Positions 1 through 5,677 of a DNA stretch of 5,747 nt are shown here, piece after piece. The notes below the pieces were generated by a model, which saw nothing but the letters and a program-made list of their open reading frames with translations, was not told the DNA's origin and ran no database searches. The translations under genes and the position numbers were made by a program. Source of the stretch: Lachnospiraceae bacterium (GTDB lineage Bacteria; Bacillota; Clostridia; Lachnospirales; Lachnospiraceae). The DNA lies in the NCBI GenBank assembly GCA_031285465.1, contig JAITWD010000134.1:1-5747 (forward strand). The letters run 5' to 3'. Position 1 is the first letter of the stretch. Each line of letters opens with the position of its first letter.

Positions 1-143
1 CATATGATGCACTCCAAGTCTTTATGGCGGCATCTTTATACTGGTCATCTTCAATTGATCATTTCTTTATACTGCTTTGCACTGCATACTGCTTTGTACT
101 GCGTTTATTTCTGCGCTTATTCTACAGCTCAAATATCCGGCTC
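1..143. other. Non-coding tail downstream of the elongation factor gene
   Basis: Besides the 17-bp tandem repeat I see no gene, no GC-rich hairpin with a T-run, and no promoter I can support. Termination of the elongation factor transcript may lie beyond the left edge. Confidence 0.5.
69..102. repeat. 17-bp tandem duplication
   Basis: ATACTGCTTTGCACTGC (69-85) is followed directly by a copy (86-102) differing at one base. It lies just downstream of the elongation factor stop codon, in DNA without a supported gene. Confidence 0.8.
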
Positions 144-965
144 TTACTCCTCTTCGCCATCGGTCAGGCTGCTGGCGCGGGCGGCGACCTCTTTATCCTG
201 GACATCACTGGGCGCCTGCTCGTAGCGGACGAATTGGTATTCGTAGTCGCCACGGCCGCCGGTCATGGAGCGGAGGTCGGTGCAGTAGCCGTAGACACCG
301 GTCATGGGCATATCGGCTTCGATGGTCTGTTTGCCACCGGCGACGGGGTTCATGCCCAGAACGCGACCGCGCCGTTTATTGAGATCGCCCATGACATCAC
401 CGGTATAGGAATCGGGAACGGTGACCTTCATGCAGACGATGGGTTCGTAAAGTACCGGACCGGCATCCATGAAGCCTTTTTTGAAGGCCTGGATAGCTGC
501 CATCTTAAAGGCCATTTCGGAGGAATCGACCGGATGGTAGGAGCCGTCATAGAGCACCGCCTTGACGCCCATTACGGGGTAGCCGGCAAGCGGACCTTTG
601 ACGACCGAGTCCTGAAGCCCTTTATCGACCGCAGGATAAAAGTTCTTGGGAACGGTACCGCCGACGACGCTTTGTTCGAAGACATAAGGGGTGCCCATGT
701 CACCGGAGGGTTCGAAGGTCATCTTGACGTGACCGTACTGTCCGTGACCACCCGACTGTTTCTTATACTTGGCTTCGACATCGGATTTCTTCCGGATGGT
801 CTCGCGATAGGCAACCTTGGGTTGGATCATATCCAGTTCGACCTTATATTCATTCTTCAAGCGGCTGACCACCACCTCTAGGTGCATGTCGCCCATACCG
901 TAGATGAGGGTCTGGCGGTTTTCCGAATCATTGACCGTTTTGAGGGTCAGATCTTCCGCCATCAT
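144..965 (-). CDS. fusA: Elongation factor G paralogue, C-terminal part (domains III-V)
   Basis: This frame carries the rest of the elongation factor. Family landmarks run in order: GMGDMHLEVVVSRL (domain III, about residues 23-36), QSGGHGQYGHV (start of domain IV), DGSYHPVDSSEMAFK (domain IV), GDVMGDLNKRRGRVLGM (domain V) and TGVYGYCTDLRSMTGGRGDY near the C-terminus. It ends in an acidic tail (DGEEE). Restoring one base near 1000-1001 joins it to the upstream frame through 12 residues (GDIDKISQALQK), giving about 696 residues, a normal EF-G length. The ATG at 965 overlaps the upstream TGA as ATGA, so coupled reinitiation is formally possible, but no strong ribosome binding site precedes it. 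I read it as the displaced second half of one gene, not an independent gene. Confidence 0.88.
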   Translation of the reverse strand: MMAEDLTLKTVNDSENRQTLIYGMGDMHLEVVVSRLKNEYKVELDMIQPKVAYRETIRKKSDVEAKYKKQSGGHGQYGHVKMTFEPSGDMGTPYVFEQSVVGGTVPKNFYPAVDKGLQDSVVKGPLAGYPVMGVKAVLYDGSYHPVDSSEMAFKMAAIQAFKKGFMDAGPVLYEPIVCMKVTVPDSYTGDVMGDLNKRRGRVLGMNPVAGGKQTIEADMPMTGVYGYCTDLRSMTGGRGDYEYQFVRYEQAPSDVQDKEVAARASSLTDGEEE

Positions 966-2233
966 CTTTTGCAGTGCCTGAGAGATTTTATCAATATCGC
1001 CTTATTCTTAGGGATATAGCGTTTGTAGGTGTAGGGGGTGGAGATTGCCCACTTGCCATATTTAACCGGAGTGGCTTTGGTCGCCATCGTATCGCCGGTC
1101 CGGGCATCGGACAGCTTAGCTAAAGCACCGATATCACCGGCATGGAGTTCCTTGACCTCAATGGGCTTATTGCCCTGAAGGACGTAGAGCTTGCCAATCT
1201 TCTCTTCCAGTTCCTTGTCAACATTATAGAGCAGGTCGTCGGTCTTGATAACGCCGGAATTGACCTTGATCATCGAGTACTTGCCGATGAAGGGATCCAC
1301 AATAGTTTTCCAGATGTATGCGGACTTAGCCTTGGCAAATTCATGGTTAGCGGCAAATATCTCATTGGTCTTCATATTGATGCCCGCCACCTCACGGCTC
1401 TCCGGACTGGGCAGGTATTTTACGATATCATCAAGCAGGGTATAGATGCCCTGTGCCAGGGTATTGGAACCCATGGTCATCGGCACGATGGTGCAGTCAT
1501 TGATATTGGTCCGCATCGCCGCACGGATCTCATCCTCGGAGAAGGTCTCGCCGCCAAAGAAACGGTCCATCAGCTCCTCACTGGTCTCGGCAACCGCTTC
1601 CATCAGGGAATCACGGTAGATCTGGAGATTCTCCTGACTGTAATCGGGAATGGCACACTCCACTACCTTCTTATTCTCCCAACGGTTAGCCGTCTCGGAA
1701 ACAACATTGACATAACCGACAAACTTCTCATTCTCTCTGATGGGGAAATGAATAGGGGCCAGTTTATTACCATATAATTCGGTCATCTCCTCCACCACCC
1801 GGCGGAAGGTCGCATTATCGACATCCATATTACTTACATAGATCATCCGGGGGATGTTGTACTTCTCGCACAATTCCCATGCCTTGACCGTCCCGACCTC
1901 AACGCCCGACTTGCCACTGACCACGATGATCGCTGCACTGGCGGCACCAACCGCCTCTTCTACCTCACCGACAAAGTCAAAGTAGCCGGGGGTATCCAAA
2001 ATATTAATCTTATAGCCTTCCCACTCGATCGGCACGATCGAAGTGTTAATGGAAAATTCTCTTTTCTGTTCTTCTTTACCAAAATCACTTATGGTATTGC
2101 CTTCGGTAATCTTGCCCATCCGGGATGTGATCCCGCCCAGATATGCCATCGCCTCGGTCAAGCTGGACTTGCCGCATCCCCCGTGTCCGAGCAGGACAAC
2201 ATTTCTAATCTTATCCGTTGTGTAAACATTCAT
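962..2233 (-). CDS. fusA: Elongation factor G paralogue (EF-G2 type), N-terminal part, cut by a frameshift
   Basis: This is the GTPase half of an EF-G-family translation factor, which drives GTP-dependent ribosomal translocation or a related step. Visible motifs are the P-loop GHGGCGKS (residues 16-23), switch II DTPG (80-83) and a G4-like SNMD (134-137). The domain II region lies at about residues 290-400. The residue after DTPG is Tyr, where canonical EF-G has His, and G4 reads SNMD instead of NKxD. Together with the GHGGCGKS P-loop this points to the EF-G2/FusA2-like branch rather than the housekeeping fusA of the str operon, as does the absence of rpsL, rpsG or tuf nearby. The ATG at 2233 has a GGAGGA site 8 nt upstream. 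Residues 1-411 follow the family; the last 12 are out of frame, caused by one missing base near 1000-1001. The true protein continues in the frame at 144-965. Family call is confident; paralogue class is likely. Confidence 0.9.
   Translation of the reverse strand: MNVYTTDKIRNVVLLGHGGCGKSSLTEAMAYLGGITSRMGKITEGNTISDFGKEEQKREFSINTSIVPIEWEGYKINILDTPGYFDFVGEVEEAVGAASAAIIVVSGKSGVEVGTVKAWELCEKYNIPRMIYVSNMDVDNATFRRVVEEMTELYGNKLAPIHFPIRENEKFVGYVNVVSETANRWENKKVVECAIPDYSQENLQIYRDSLMEAVAETSEELMDRFFGGETFSEDEIRAAMRTNINDCTIVPMTMGSNTLAQGIYTLLDDIVKYLPSPESREVAGINMKTNEIFAANHEFAKAKSAYIWKTIVDPFIGKYSMIKVNSGVIKTDDLLYNVDKELEEKIGKLYVLQGNKPIEVKELHAGDIGALAKLSDARTGDTMATKATPVKYGKWAISTPYTYKRYIPKNKAILIKSLRHCKR
998..1003 (-). 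other. Frameshift site (one base missing) in the elongation factor gene
   Basis: Reading the minus strand, the frame runs Pro-Lys-Asn-Lys then breaks into unrelated residues. Adding one G on that strand (a C at 1000-1001 on the plus strand, turning CC into CCC) gives GGC GAT ATT GAT AAA and an unbroken join to domain III. There is no X-XXY-YYZ slippery heptamer here, so programmed frameshifting is not supported. A homopolymer sequencing or assembly error, or a genuine inactivating deletion, are the two live explanations. Confidence 0.8.
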
Positions 2234-2241
2234 AACTTAAG

Positions 2242-2247
2242 TCCTCC
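2242..2247 (-). promoter_or_regulatory. Ribosome binding site of the elongation factor gene
   Basis: GGAGGA on the minus strand lies 8 nt before the ATG at 2233. It is a strong match to the 16S 3' end and fixes this start codon. Confidence 0.8.
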
Positions 2248-2314
2248 GATTTGCGCTGATTTGGTTTTGTCACGAACTGGATCATTTATCGCCGCGGGAG
2301 GGGATACCTCGCCG

Positions 2315-2320
2315 ATTATA
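2315..2320 (-). promoter_or_regulatory. Candidate -10 box upstream of the elongation factor gene
   Basis: A perfect TATAAT lies on the minus strand, inside the run TATATTATAAT. The sequence 17 bp upstream (GCAGAT) is not a recognisable -35 box. Transcription from here would leave a leader of about 75 nt. The call rests on one hexamer in AT-rich DNA and is weak. Confidence 0.3.
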
Positions 2321-2420
2321 ATATACAACAATCAGAAATCTGCCGTTGCATATAGCAATATTTATCGTTATCCGGTCTGCCAAAAAATTCCCATGTGTCT
2401 ATTTTACTAAAACTTTCTGC

Positions 2421-2443
2421 ATTATACAAGCTTATTATGTCAA
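2421..2443 (-). promoter_or_regulatory. Candidate promoter with perfect hexamers but an 11-bp spacer
   Basis: On the minus strand a perfect TTGACA (2438-2443) is followed by a perfect TATAAT (2421-2426), but only 11 bp separate them. A sigma-A promoter needs about 16-18 bp. TATAAT may act with another upstream element, or the arrangement may be chance. It would give a leader of about 180 nt to the elongation factor start. Confidence 0.3.
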
Positions 2444-2486
2444 ATCGTACAATATTATTAATGATTCTTTAGTGCTCCTTTAACTT

Positions 2487-5219
2487 CTACGGTGCGATGG
2501 CCGCCAGTCCGGCGTCCCACTCCGCCTGTTCACCCTCGTTAGCAAAGGTGGCCGAAACAATGAATTCATAGATTTTAACCGGTATCGACAGATCGGTGAT
2601 ATGATCGGGATCATCGTCACTGGCACTTTCGATCTTGATGATGTGGTCAAACTGACTTAAATAGGCTTCGCCTTGCGGAAAGGTAAGGTAATCCTTTTGG
2701 TCCCAGTTATACAAATATTTCCAACCAAGTAAAGTCTCATTCGGATCAACCGGATCGCTCGGACTACCCCGAAAATCGGGTAGCTCATTGCTATACAAAA
2801 CAAAATCTTCAATAGAACTTGTGACACTGCCATTACCCGAATGTTCATAATACCGCTGGATCGGAAGCATCAGACACCATTTCCCCAGATTGCGCCTGAT
2901 CGCCAGTTGATTGAAATTAAATTGGGGCTCGCCGCCGTAACGATAGTTGGCATCATTGCCCTCTTCTGCCATCGCACTTTTCGCCTGTCCGCCGAAAAGC
3001 CGTTCGGCGAGACGGTTTATCGTATCACCGGACTGGAAAAATTGAGCTTCGGCAGAATAGTCAGCCGTAAAATCATCCAGACCATCCAGACGCTCAAAAC
3101 CTACCGCCGAATCGTAAAAATGAAAGGTACCGCCACCGCTGTAATATCGCTGTCGCAGATAGCAAATATATTCACTGTCGATATAAAGTGGTATTTCGGT
3201 CAGTTCATAAAATCCCCATTCCGGCAGTGGCAAAAACTGTTCCTCAATATCGCCTGACCGATCGACCCCTAACGATGCCAGCAATAATTTCCGGACATCC
3301 ACCCTGATATCGGTCGCGTGCCACACCTCGCCCGTTTCCTCATCCTGCCACTCCGACTCCACCTCTTCATGGAACTCATAACCCCGAACGGAAAACAGCC
3401 CGCCGCTGTCCGATGCTCCATTGGTTTGTCCACGCGGAATAATAATCTCTCCCGGATATTCGGTACAGGTAATCCGCGCGCCTTCCATCCGGATATACAA
3501 GGTTCTTAAGTTACCCTTAGTATCACTAAGGCCCAGTAACAGCGCGGGGAAGGTATCATTGGTTATTCGGCTTTGCCGCTCCTTGCTAATAATATTAAAG
3601 GTGTTAGTGTCGGTGTTAAAAACCGGTTCATAGGTACCCGCCTCACCATCCTCTATGTAGCTGACCATCTCATCCTCAAACAGAGGCACCCTCAAATCCA
3701 CACTTTCTCCTTCACGAACCCGAAACGGAATATCTATTTCCTCCTTCACGAAATGATCGTCCTTCGTATACCAAAGCAGGGCACGATAAGACTTAAGCGC
3801 CTGACGGTCTCCCCATGTGGTTTCACTTAGTAAAAAGTCATTGTCCTGCTGACCCGGATAGGCGGTCATGACAAAGCAATAGATATCCCCCTCATCATTG
3901 CCGAATATTCTAAGCGGACCGGCATTGACGGTATGGTCAATTGAACCGTTAAGCTCCCTTACAATCTCCACTTCACTAAAAAATCCTTCACCATTAGAAC
4001 CATCACTATCAAACGCTCTCCTATCAAAGACTTCTATATTACTATTTTCACTATTACTATTTTCATTATCTACATCGTCATTATCAAAATCTCTTCTATT
4101 GGACGTCTCATATTTGAAACCGTCCATCTCATTATCCGGTATATATTGCAGGAAAAAAGCAACTATCTCTTCTTCATAAGGCGGAATAGTCTCTCCGCTC
4201 CTCATCATGTAGCGCACCTCACGCACAACCGCGCCATTGGTAAGACGGTTATCGGTGATCGATACCGTTAAATATTCTTCCGCAAAGGTAGTATCGGTGA
4301 TCAGTCGCGCTTCAAAGGAGGACAATAATTTGATAAGTCCAGCCCCAACCTCCTTGACGTTCCCATACGACCGGCCAGACTGTGCCTTAACCTTCAACCG
4401 CTCGACCGCCTCTTCAAAGGTAACATATGCCTCCCGCGAATGACTGCGCCGTCCCGACGCACCCTCCCCTGAACGATTGCGCATCCACAGCATCTGTGCC
4501 GACCGCTCCGCCGGAACCGCATTATATGCCACCCCATCATCGGACAACTGCCCTTCTGCCACCCTCTCCGGAAACACAAAAAAAGATCGCAACGCTACCG
4601 CCAGAAGGACGCACAAAATGATCGCCGCACCCAAAAGCACCACCCGCTTGATGCTTCTTTTTTTGTTACTGCCATCTGGCATGGTTTCATCTTTTGCGTT
4701 TGCCGTTAATGAATACAAAAACTCCCGAAATTCCTCGTTACTGTTTTTGTATCGCCTCACTCCATCATCACGCTCAAGCGATAATCCTATTTTTTGCATA
4801 ACCCGACATGATGGTGTGTTTCGGTAATCACAACAGGCTACTATTTTTTTAAGTCCAAGTTCTTTTAAACCCATATCCATGACCGCTTTTGCCGCTTCAG
4901 TTGCATAGCCTTTGCCCTGATAGTCTTTATGAATGATCCAACCAAGTTCGCCTTCCTCCCTATCTTCATCAATACTGATAGAAGCCGCACCAATGTGCTT
5001 TCCATTTAGAATAACCGCAAATTCATAAAATCGTGGTAGCTCTTTCCTCCACTCGTTGCTTACCCTTTGTAAAAATTGTTCCGTTTCCTCTTTCGTACTA
5101 TCAGGAAGATGAATCATATATTCCGTGTTTTTAGCATCACTCGCATATTCATAGGTGGTATCCAAATCATTTATTTCAAGTGCCCTAAGCATTAATCGAG
5201 CGGTCTTGATGATCGACAT
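2487..5219 (-). CDS. GNAT acetyltransferase fused to a membrane-anchored extracytoplasmic protein of unknown function
   Basis: The product has 910 residues. Residues 4-170 are a RimJ/RimL-type GNAT N-acetyltransferase: GWIIHKDYQGKGYATEA (93-109) contains the acetyl-CoA pyrophosphate-binding Q-x-x-G-x-A pattern (Q101, G104, A106), and RNTPSCRVMQKIGL (133-146) is the usual C-terminal motif. A basic stretch (KKRSIKR, 186-192) precedes one hydrophobic helix (193-210). By the positive-inside rule the enzyme is cytoplasmic and the remaining 690 or so residues lie outside. Residues 370-413 are a linker rich in Asn, Asp, Glu and Ser. The rest is rich in Tyr, Trp and acidic residues and matches no family I recognise. 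The ATG at 5219 is chosen over a GTG at 5264 because AAGGAGGG sits 6 nt upstream, while the GTG lies in a tandem repeat. Acetyl acceptor and ectodomain role are unknown. An internal ATG at 4682 may be the original start of the membrane protein. Confidence 0.85.
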   Translation of the reverse strand: MSIIKTARLMLRALEINDLDTTYEYASDAKNTEYMIHLPDSTKEETEQFLQRVSNEWRKELPRFYEFAVILNGKHIGAASISIDEDREEGELGWIIHKDYQGKGYATEAAKAVMDMGLKELGLKKIVACCDYRNTPSCRVMQKIGLSLERDDGVRRYKNSNEEFREFLYSLTANAKDETMPDGSNKKRSIKRVVLLGAAIILCVLLAVALRSFFVFPERVAEGQLSDDGVAYNAVPAERSAQMLWMRNRSGEGASGRRSHSREAYVTFEEAVERLKVKAQSGRSYGNVKEVGAGLIKLLSSFEARLITDTTFAEEYLTVSITDNRLTNGAVVREVRYMMRSGETIPPYEEEIVAFFLQYIPDNEMDGFKYETSNRRDFDNDDVDNENSNSENSNIEVFDRRAFDSDGSNGEGFFSEVEIVRELNGSIDHTVNAGPLRIFGNDEGDIYCFVMTAYPGQQDNDFLLSETTWGDRQALKSYRALLWYTKDDHFVKEEIDIPFRVREGESVDLRVPLFEDEMVSYIEDGEAGTYEPVFNTDTNTFNIISKERQSRITNDTFPALLLGLSDTKGNLRTLYIRMEGARITCTEYPGEIIIPRGQTNGASDSGGLFSVRGYEFHEEVESEWQDEETGEVWHATDIRVDVRKLLLASLGVDRSGDIEEQFLPLPEWGFYELTEIPLYIDSEYICYLRQRYYSGGGTFHFYDSAVGFERLDGLDDFTADYSAEAQFFQSGDTINRLAERLFGGQAKSAMAEEGNDANYRYGGEPQFNFNQLAIRRNLGKWCLMLPIQRYYEHSGNGSVTSSIEDFVLYSNELPDFRGSPSDPVDPNETLLGWKYLYNWDQKDYLTFPQGEAYLSQFDHIIKIESASDDDPDHITDLSIPVKIYEFIVSATFANEGEQAEWDAGLAAIAP
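4035..4064 (-). repeat. 15-bp tandem repeat (two copies) inside the fusion gene
   Basis: Copies at 4035-4049 and 4050-4064 match at 13 of 15 bases. On the coding strand each encodes Glu-Asn-Ser-Asn-x (residues 386-395), within the Asn/Asp-rich linker. The unit is a multiple of three, so copy number changes would alter linker length without breaking the frame. Confidence 0.75.
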
Positions 5220-5225
5220 TTTGTA

Positions 5226-5233
5226 CCCTCCTT
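5226..5233 (-). promoter_or_regulatory. Ribosome binding site of the GNAT fusion gene
   Basis: AAGGAGGG on the minus strand lies 6 nt before the ATG at 5219. It decides the start codon against the upstream in-frame GTG at 5264. Confidence 0.85.
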
Positions 5234-5290
5234 CTTTCGGTCTCTTGCGGTCACTTTCGGTCACTTTCGGTCTCTTTCGGTCTCTTGCTC
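5231..5290. repeat. 10-bp tandem repeat in the 5' untranslated region of the fusion gene
   Basis: Six 10-bp units run without gaps. Read on the plus strand from 5241 they are TCTCTTGCGG, TCACTTTCGG, TCACTTTCGG, TCTCTTTCGG, then a degenerate TCTCTTGCTC; 5231-5240 (CTTCTTTCGG) is a degenerate first unit overlapping the ribosome binding site. In the transcript this is a purine-rich run of CCGAAAGAGA-like units. It lies between the predicted promoter and the start codon. Confidence 0.85.
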
Positions 5291-5306
5291 TACCGCATCA
5301 ATGGAC

Positions 5307-5335
5307 AATATATCATTATATTACACAATTGTCAG
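5307..5335 (-). promoter_or_regulatory. Sigma-A-type promoter of the GNAT fusion gene
   Basis: On the minus strand CTGACA (5330-5335) and TATATT (5307-5312) are separated by exactly 17 bp. Transcription would start near 5300, giving a leader of about 80 nt that contains the 10-bp repeat array. An 8-bp palindrome, ACAATTGT at 5324-5331, overlaps the edge of the -35 box and could be a regulator site. An internal TATAAT (5315-5320) is less likely because nothing like a -35 box lies 17 bp above it. Confidence 0.6.
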
Positions 5336-5372
5336 CATAGGGTCAACTTCACCCATGTGAGGGTTAAAAACT

Positions 5373-5385
5373 GGCACTTCGTGCC
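5373..5385. repeat. Small inverted repeat with a TTC loop
   Basis: GGCAC, TTC, GTGCC forms a perfect 5-bp hairpin. It lies between the two divergent promoters and in neither predicted transcript. Function unknown. Confidence 0.5.
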
Positions 5386-5398
5386 GCAAATCCGACGC

Positions 5399-5423
5399 GG
5401 GAAACGTTTAATCAGCGTTTCCC
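5399..5423. repeat. Operator-like inverted repeat between divergent promoters
   Basis: GGGAAACG (5399-5406) and CGTTTCCC (5416-5423) form a perfect 8-bp inverted repeat around a 9-bp centre. There is no T-run on either side, so a terminator is not favoured. It ends 10 bp before the -35 box of the rightward promoter, a position that would suit a dimeric regulator. No regulator gene is visible in the window. Confidence 0.55.
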
Positions 5424-5433
5424 TAAATCATAA

Positions 5434-5462
5434 TTGACTTTCGCACGTTGAAGTGTTATACT
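5434..5462 (+). promoter_or_regulatory. Near-consensus sigma-A promoter firing right
   Basis: TTGACT (5434-5439) and TATACT (5457-5462) are spaced by exactly 17 bp, each one base from consensus. The predicted start is near 5469. It points away from the fusion gene, into the inverted-repeat region at 5500-5747 where no confident protein gene begins. Confidence 0.7.
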
Positions 5463-5620
5463 GCAAAAGTGCAATTAACGCTTTTATTTTCTATGACCGG
5501 TTTGAACCCAAAAATTCACCACCAAACGTAGATTTGCCAATATGCGCAAAGGGGTTCGACCGCTGGCGATTTTGGGAGTGAGCTTAGTACAACTTAGCCG
5601 CCCTCCCCAAACCCTAGTAA

Positions 5621-5644
5621 TGTGCGGACAAGGAGGTCCGCACA
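5621..5644. repeat. Perfect 9-bp hairpin with AAGGAG loop
   Basis: TGTGCGGAC (5621-5629) and GTCCGCACA (5636-5644) are perfectly complementary around the loop AAGGAG. With the next two bases the loop reads AAGGAGGT, a perfect Shine-Dalgarno sequence on the plus strand. Confidence 0.8.
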
Positions 5645-5645
5645 A

Positions 5646-5677
5646 GGTGGCACGCGCCACGGATGGCGCTTGCCACC
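5646..5677. repeat. 13-bp hairpin with one internal mismatch
   Basis: GGTGGCA (5646-5652) pairs with TGCCACC (5671-5677), then a C-T mismatch, then GCGCCA (5654-5659) pairs with TGGCGC (5664-5669) around a CGGA loop. It is GC-rich and should be very stable. No T-run follows, so it is not an intrinsic terminator. Confidence 0.8.

Larger units (their letters stand above)
2234..2486. other. Intergenic leader between the fusion gene and the elongation factor gene
   Basis: This 253-bp AT-rich gap lies between two genes on the same strand. It holds the elongation factor ribosome binding site and two partial promoter candidates. I see no GC-rich hairpin followed by a T-run, so no intrinsic terminator for the upstream gene can be named. 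A small palindrome, TTTTACTAAAA at 2402-2412, is the only other symmetric element. Confidence 0.6.

Noticed and set aside
24..881. 285-residue open frame on the plus strand opposite the elongation factor
   Set aside because: It lies antisense to well-conserved EF-G domains III-V, and its composition mirrors the codon structure of the real gene.
990..1010. Programmed frameshifting at the elongation factor break
   Set aside because: No slippery heptamer is present at the site, and the EF-G family is not known to use frameshifting.
1142..1777. 211-residue open frame on the plus strand opposite the GTPase domain
   Set aside because: It is an antisense shadow of a conserved coding region, without a ribosome binding site or recognisable domain.
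5217..5264. Upstream GTG start for the acetyltransferase fusion
   Set aside because: The extra 15 residues come from the tandem repeat and ribosome binding site DNA; the ATG at 5219 has a strong site at proper spacing and begins the GNAT fold normally.
5493..5531. 12-codon leader peptide after the rightward promoter
   Set aside because: No ribosome binding site precedes the ATG and the codons show no attenuation-type run of one amino acid.
5551..5562. T-arm of a tRNA or tmRNA (GGGGTTCGACC)
   Set aside because: The flanks do not form the 5-bp T-stem, and no acceptor stem, anticodon arm or CCA end can be drawn.
5599..5616. G-quadruplex on the minus strand
   Set aside because: Only three runs of three or more G are present, so a stable three-tier quadruplex cannot form.
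5643..5663. T-box antiterminator-like sequence (AAGGTGGCACGCG)
   Set aside because: It resembles the T-box core but lacks an exact match, a recognisable specifier stem upstream, and a terminator with a T-run.
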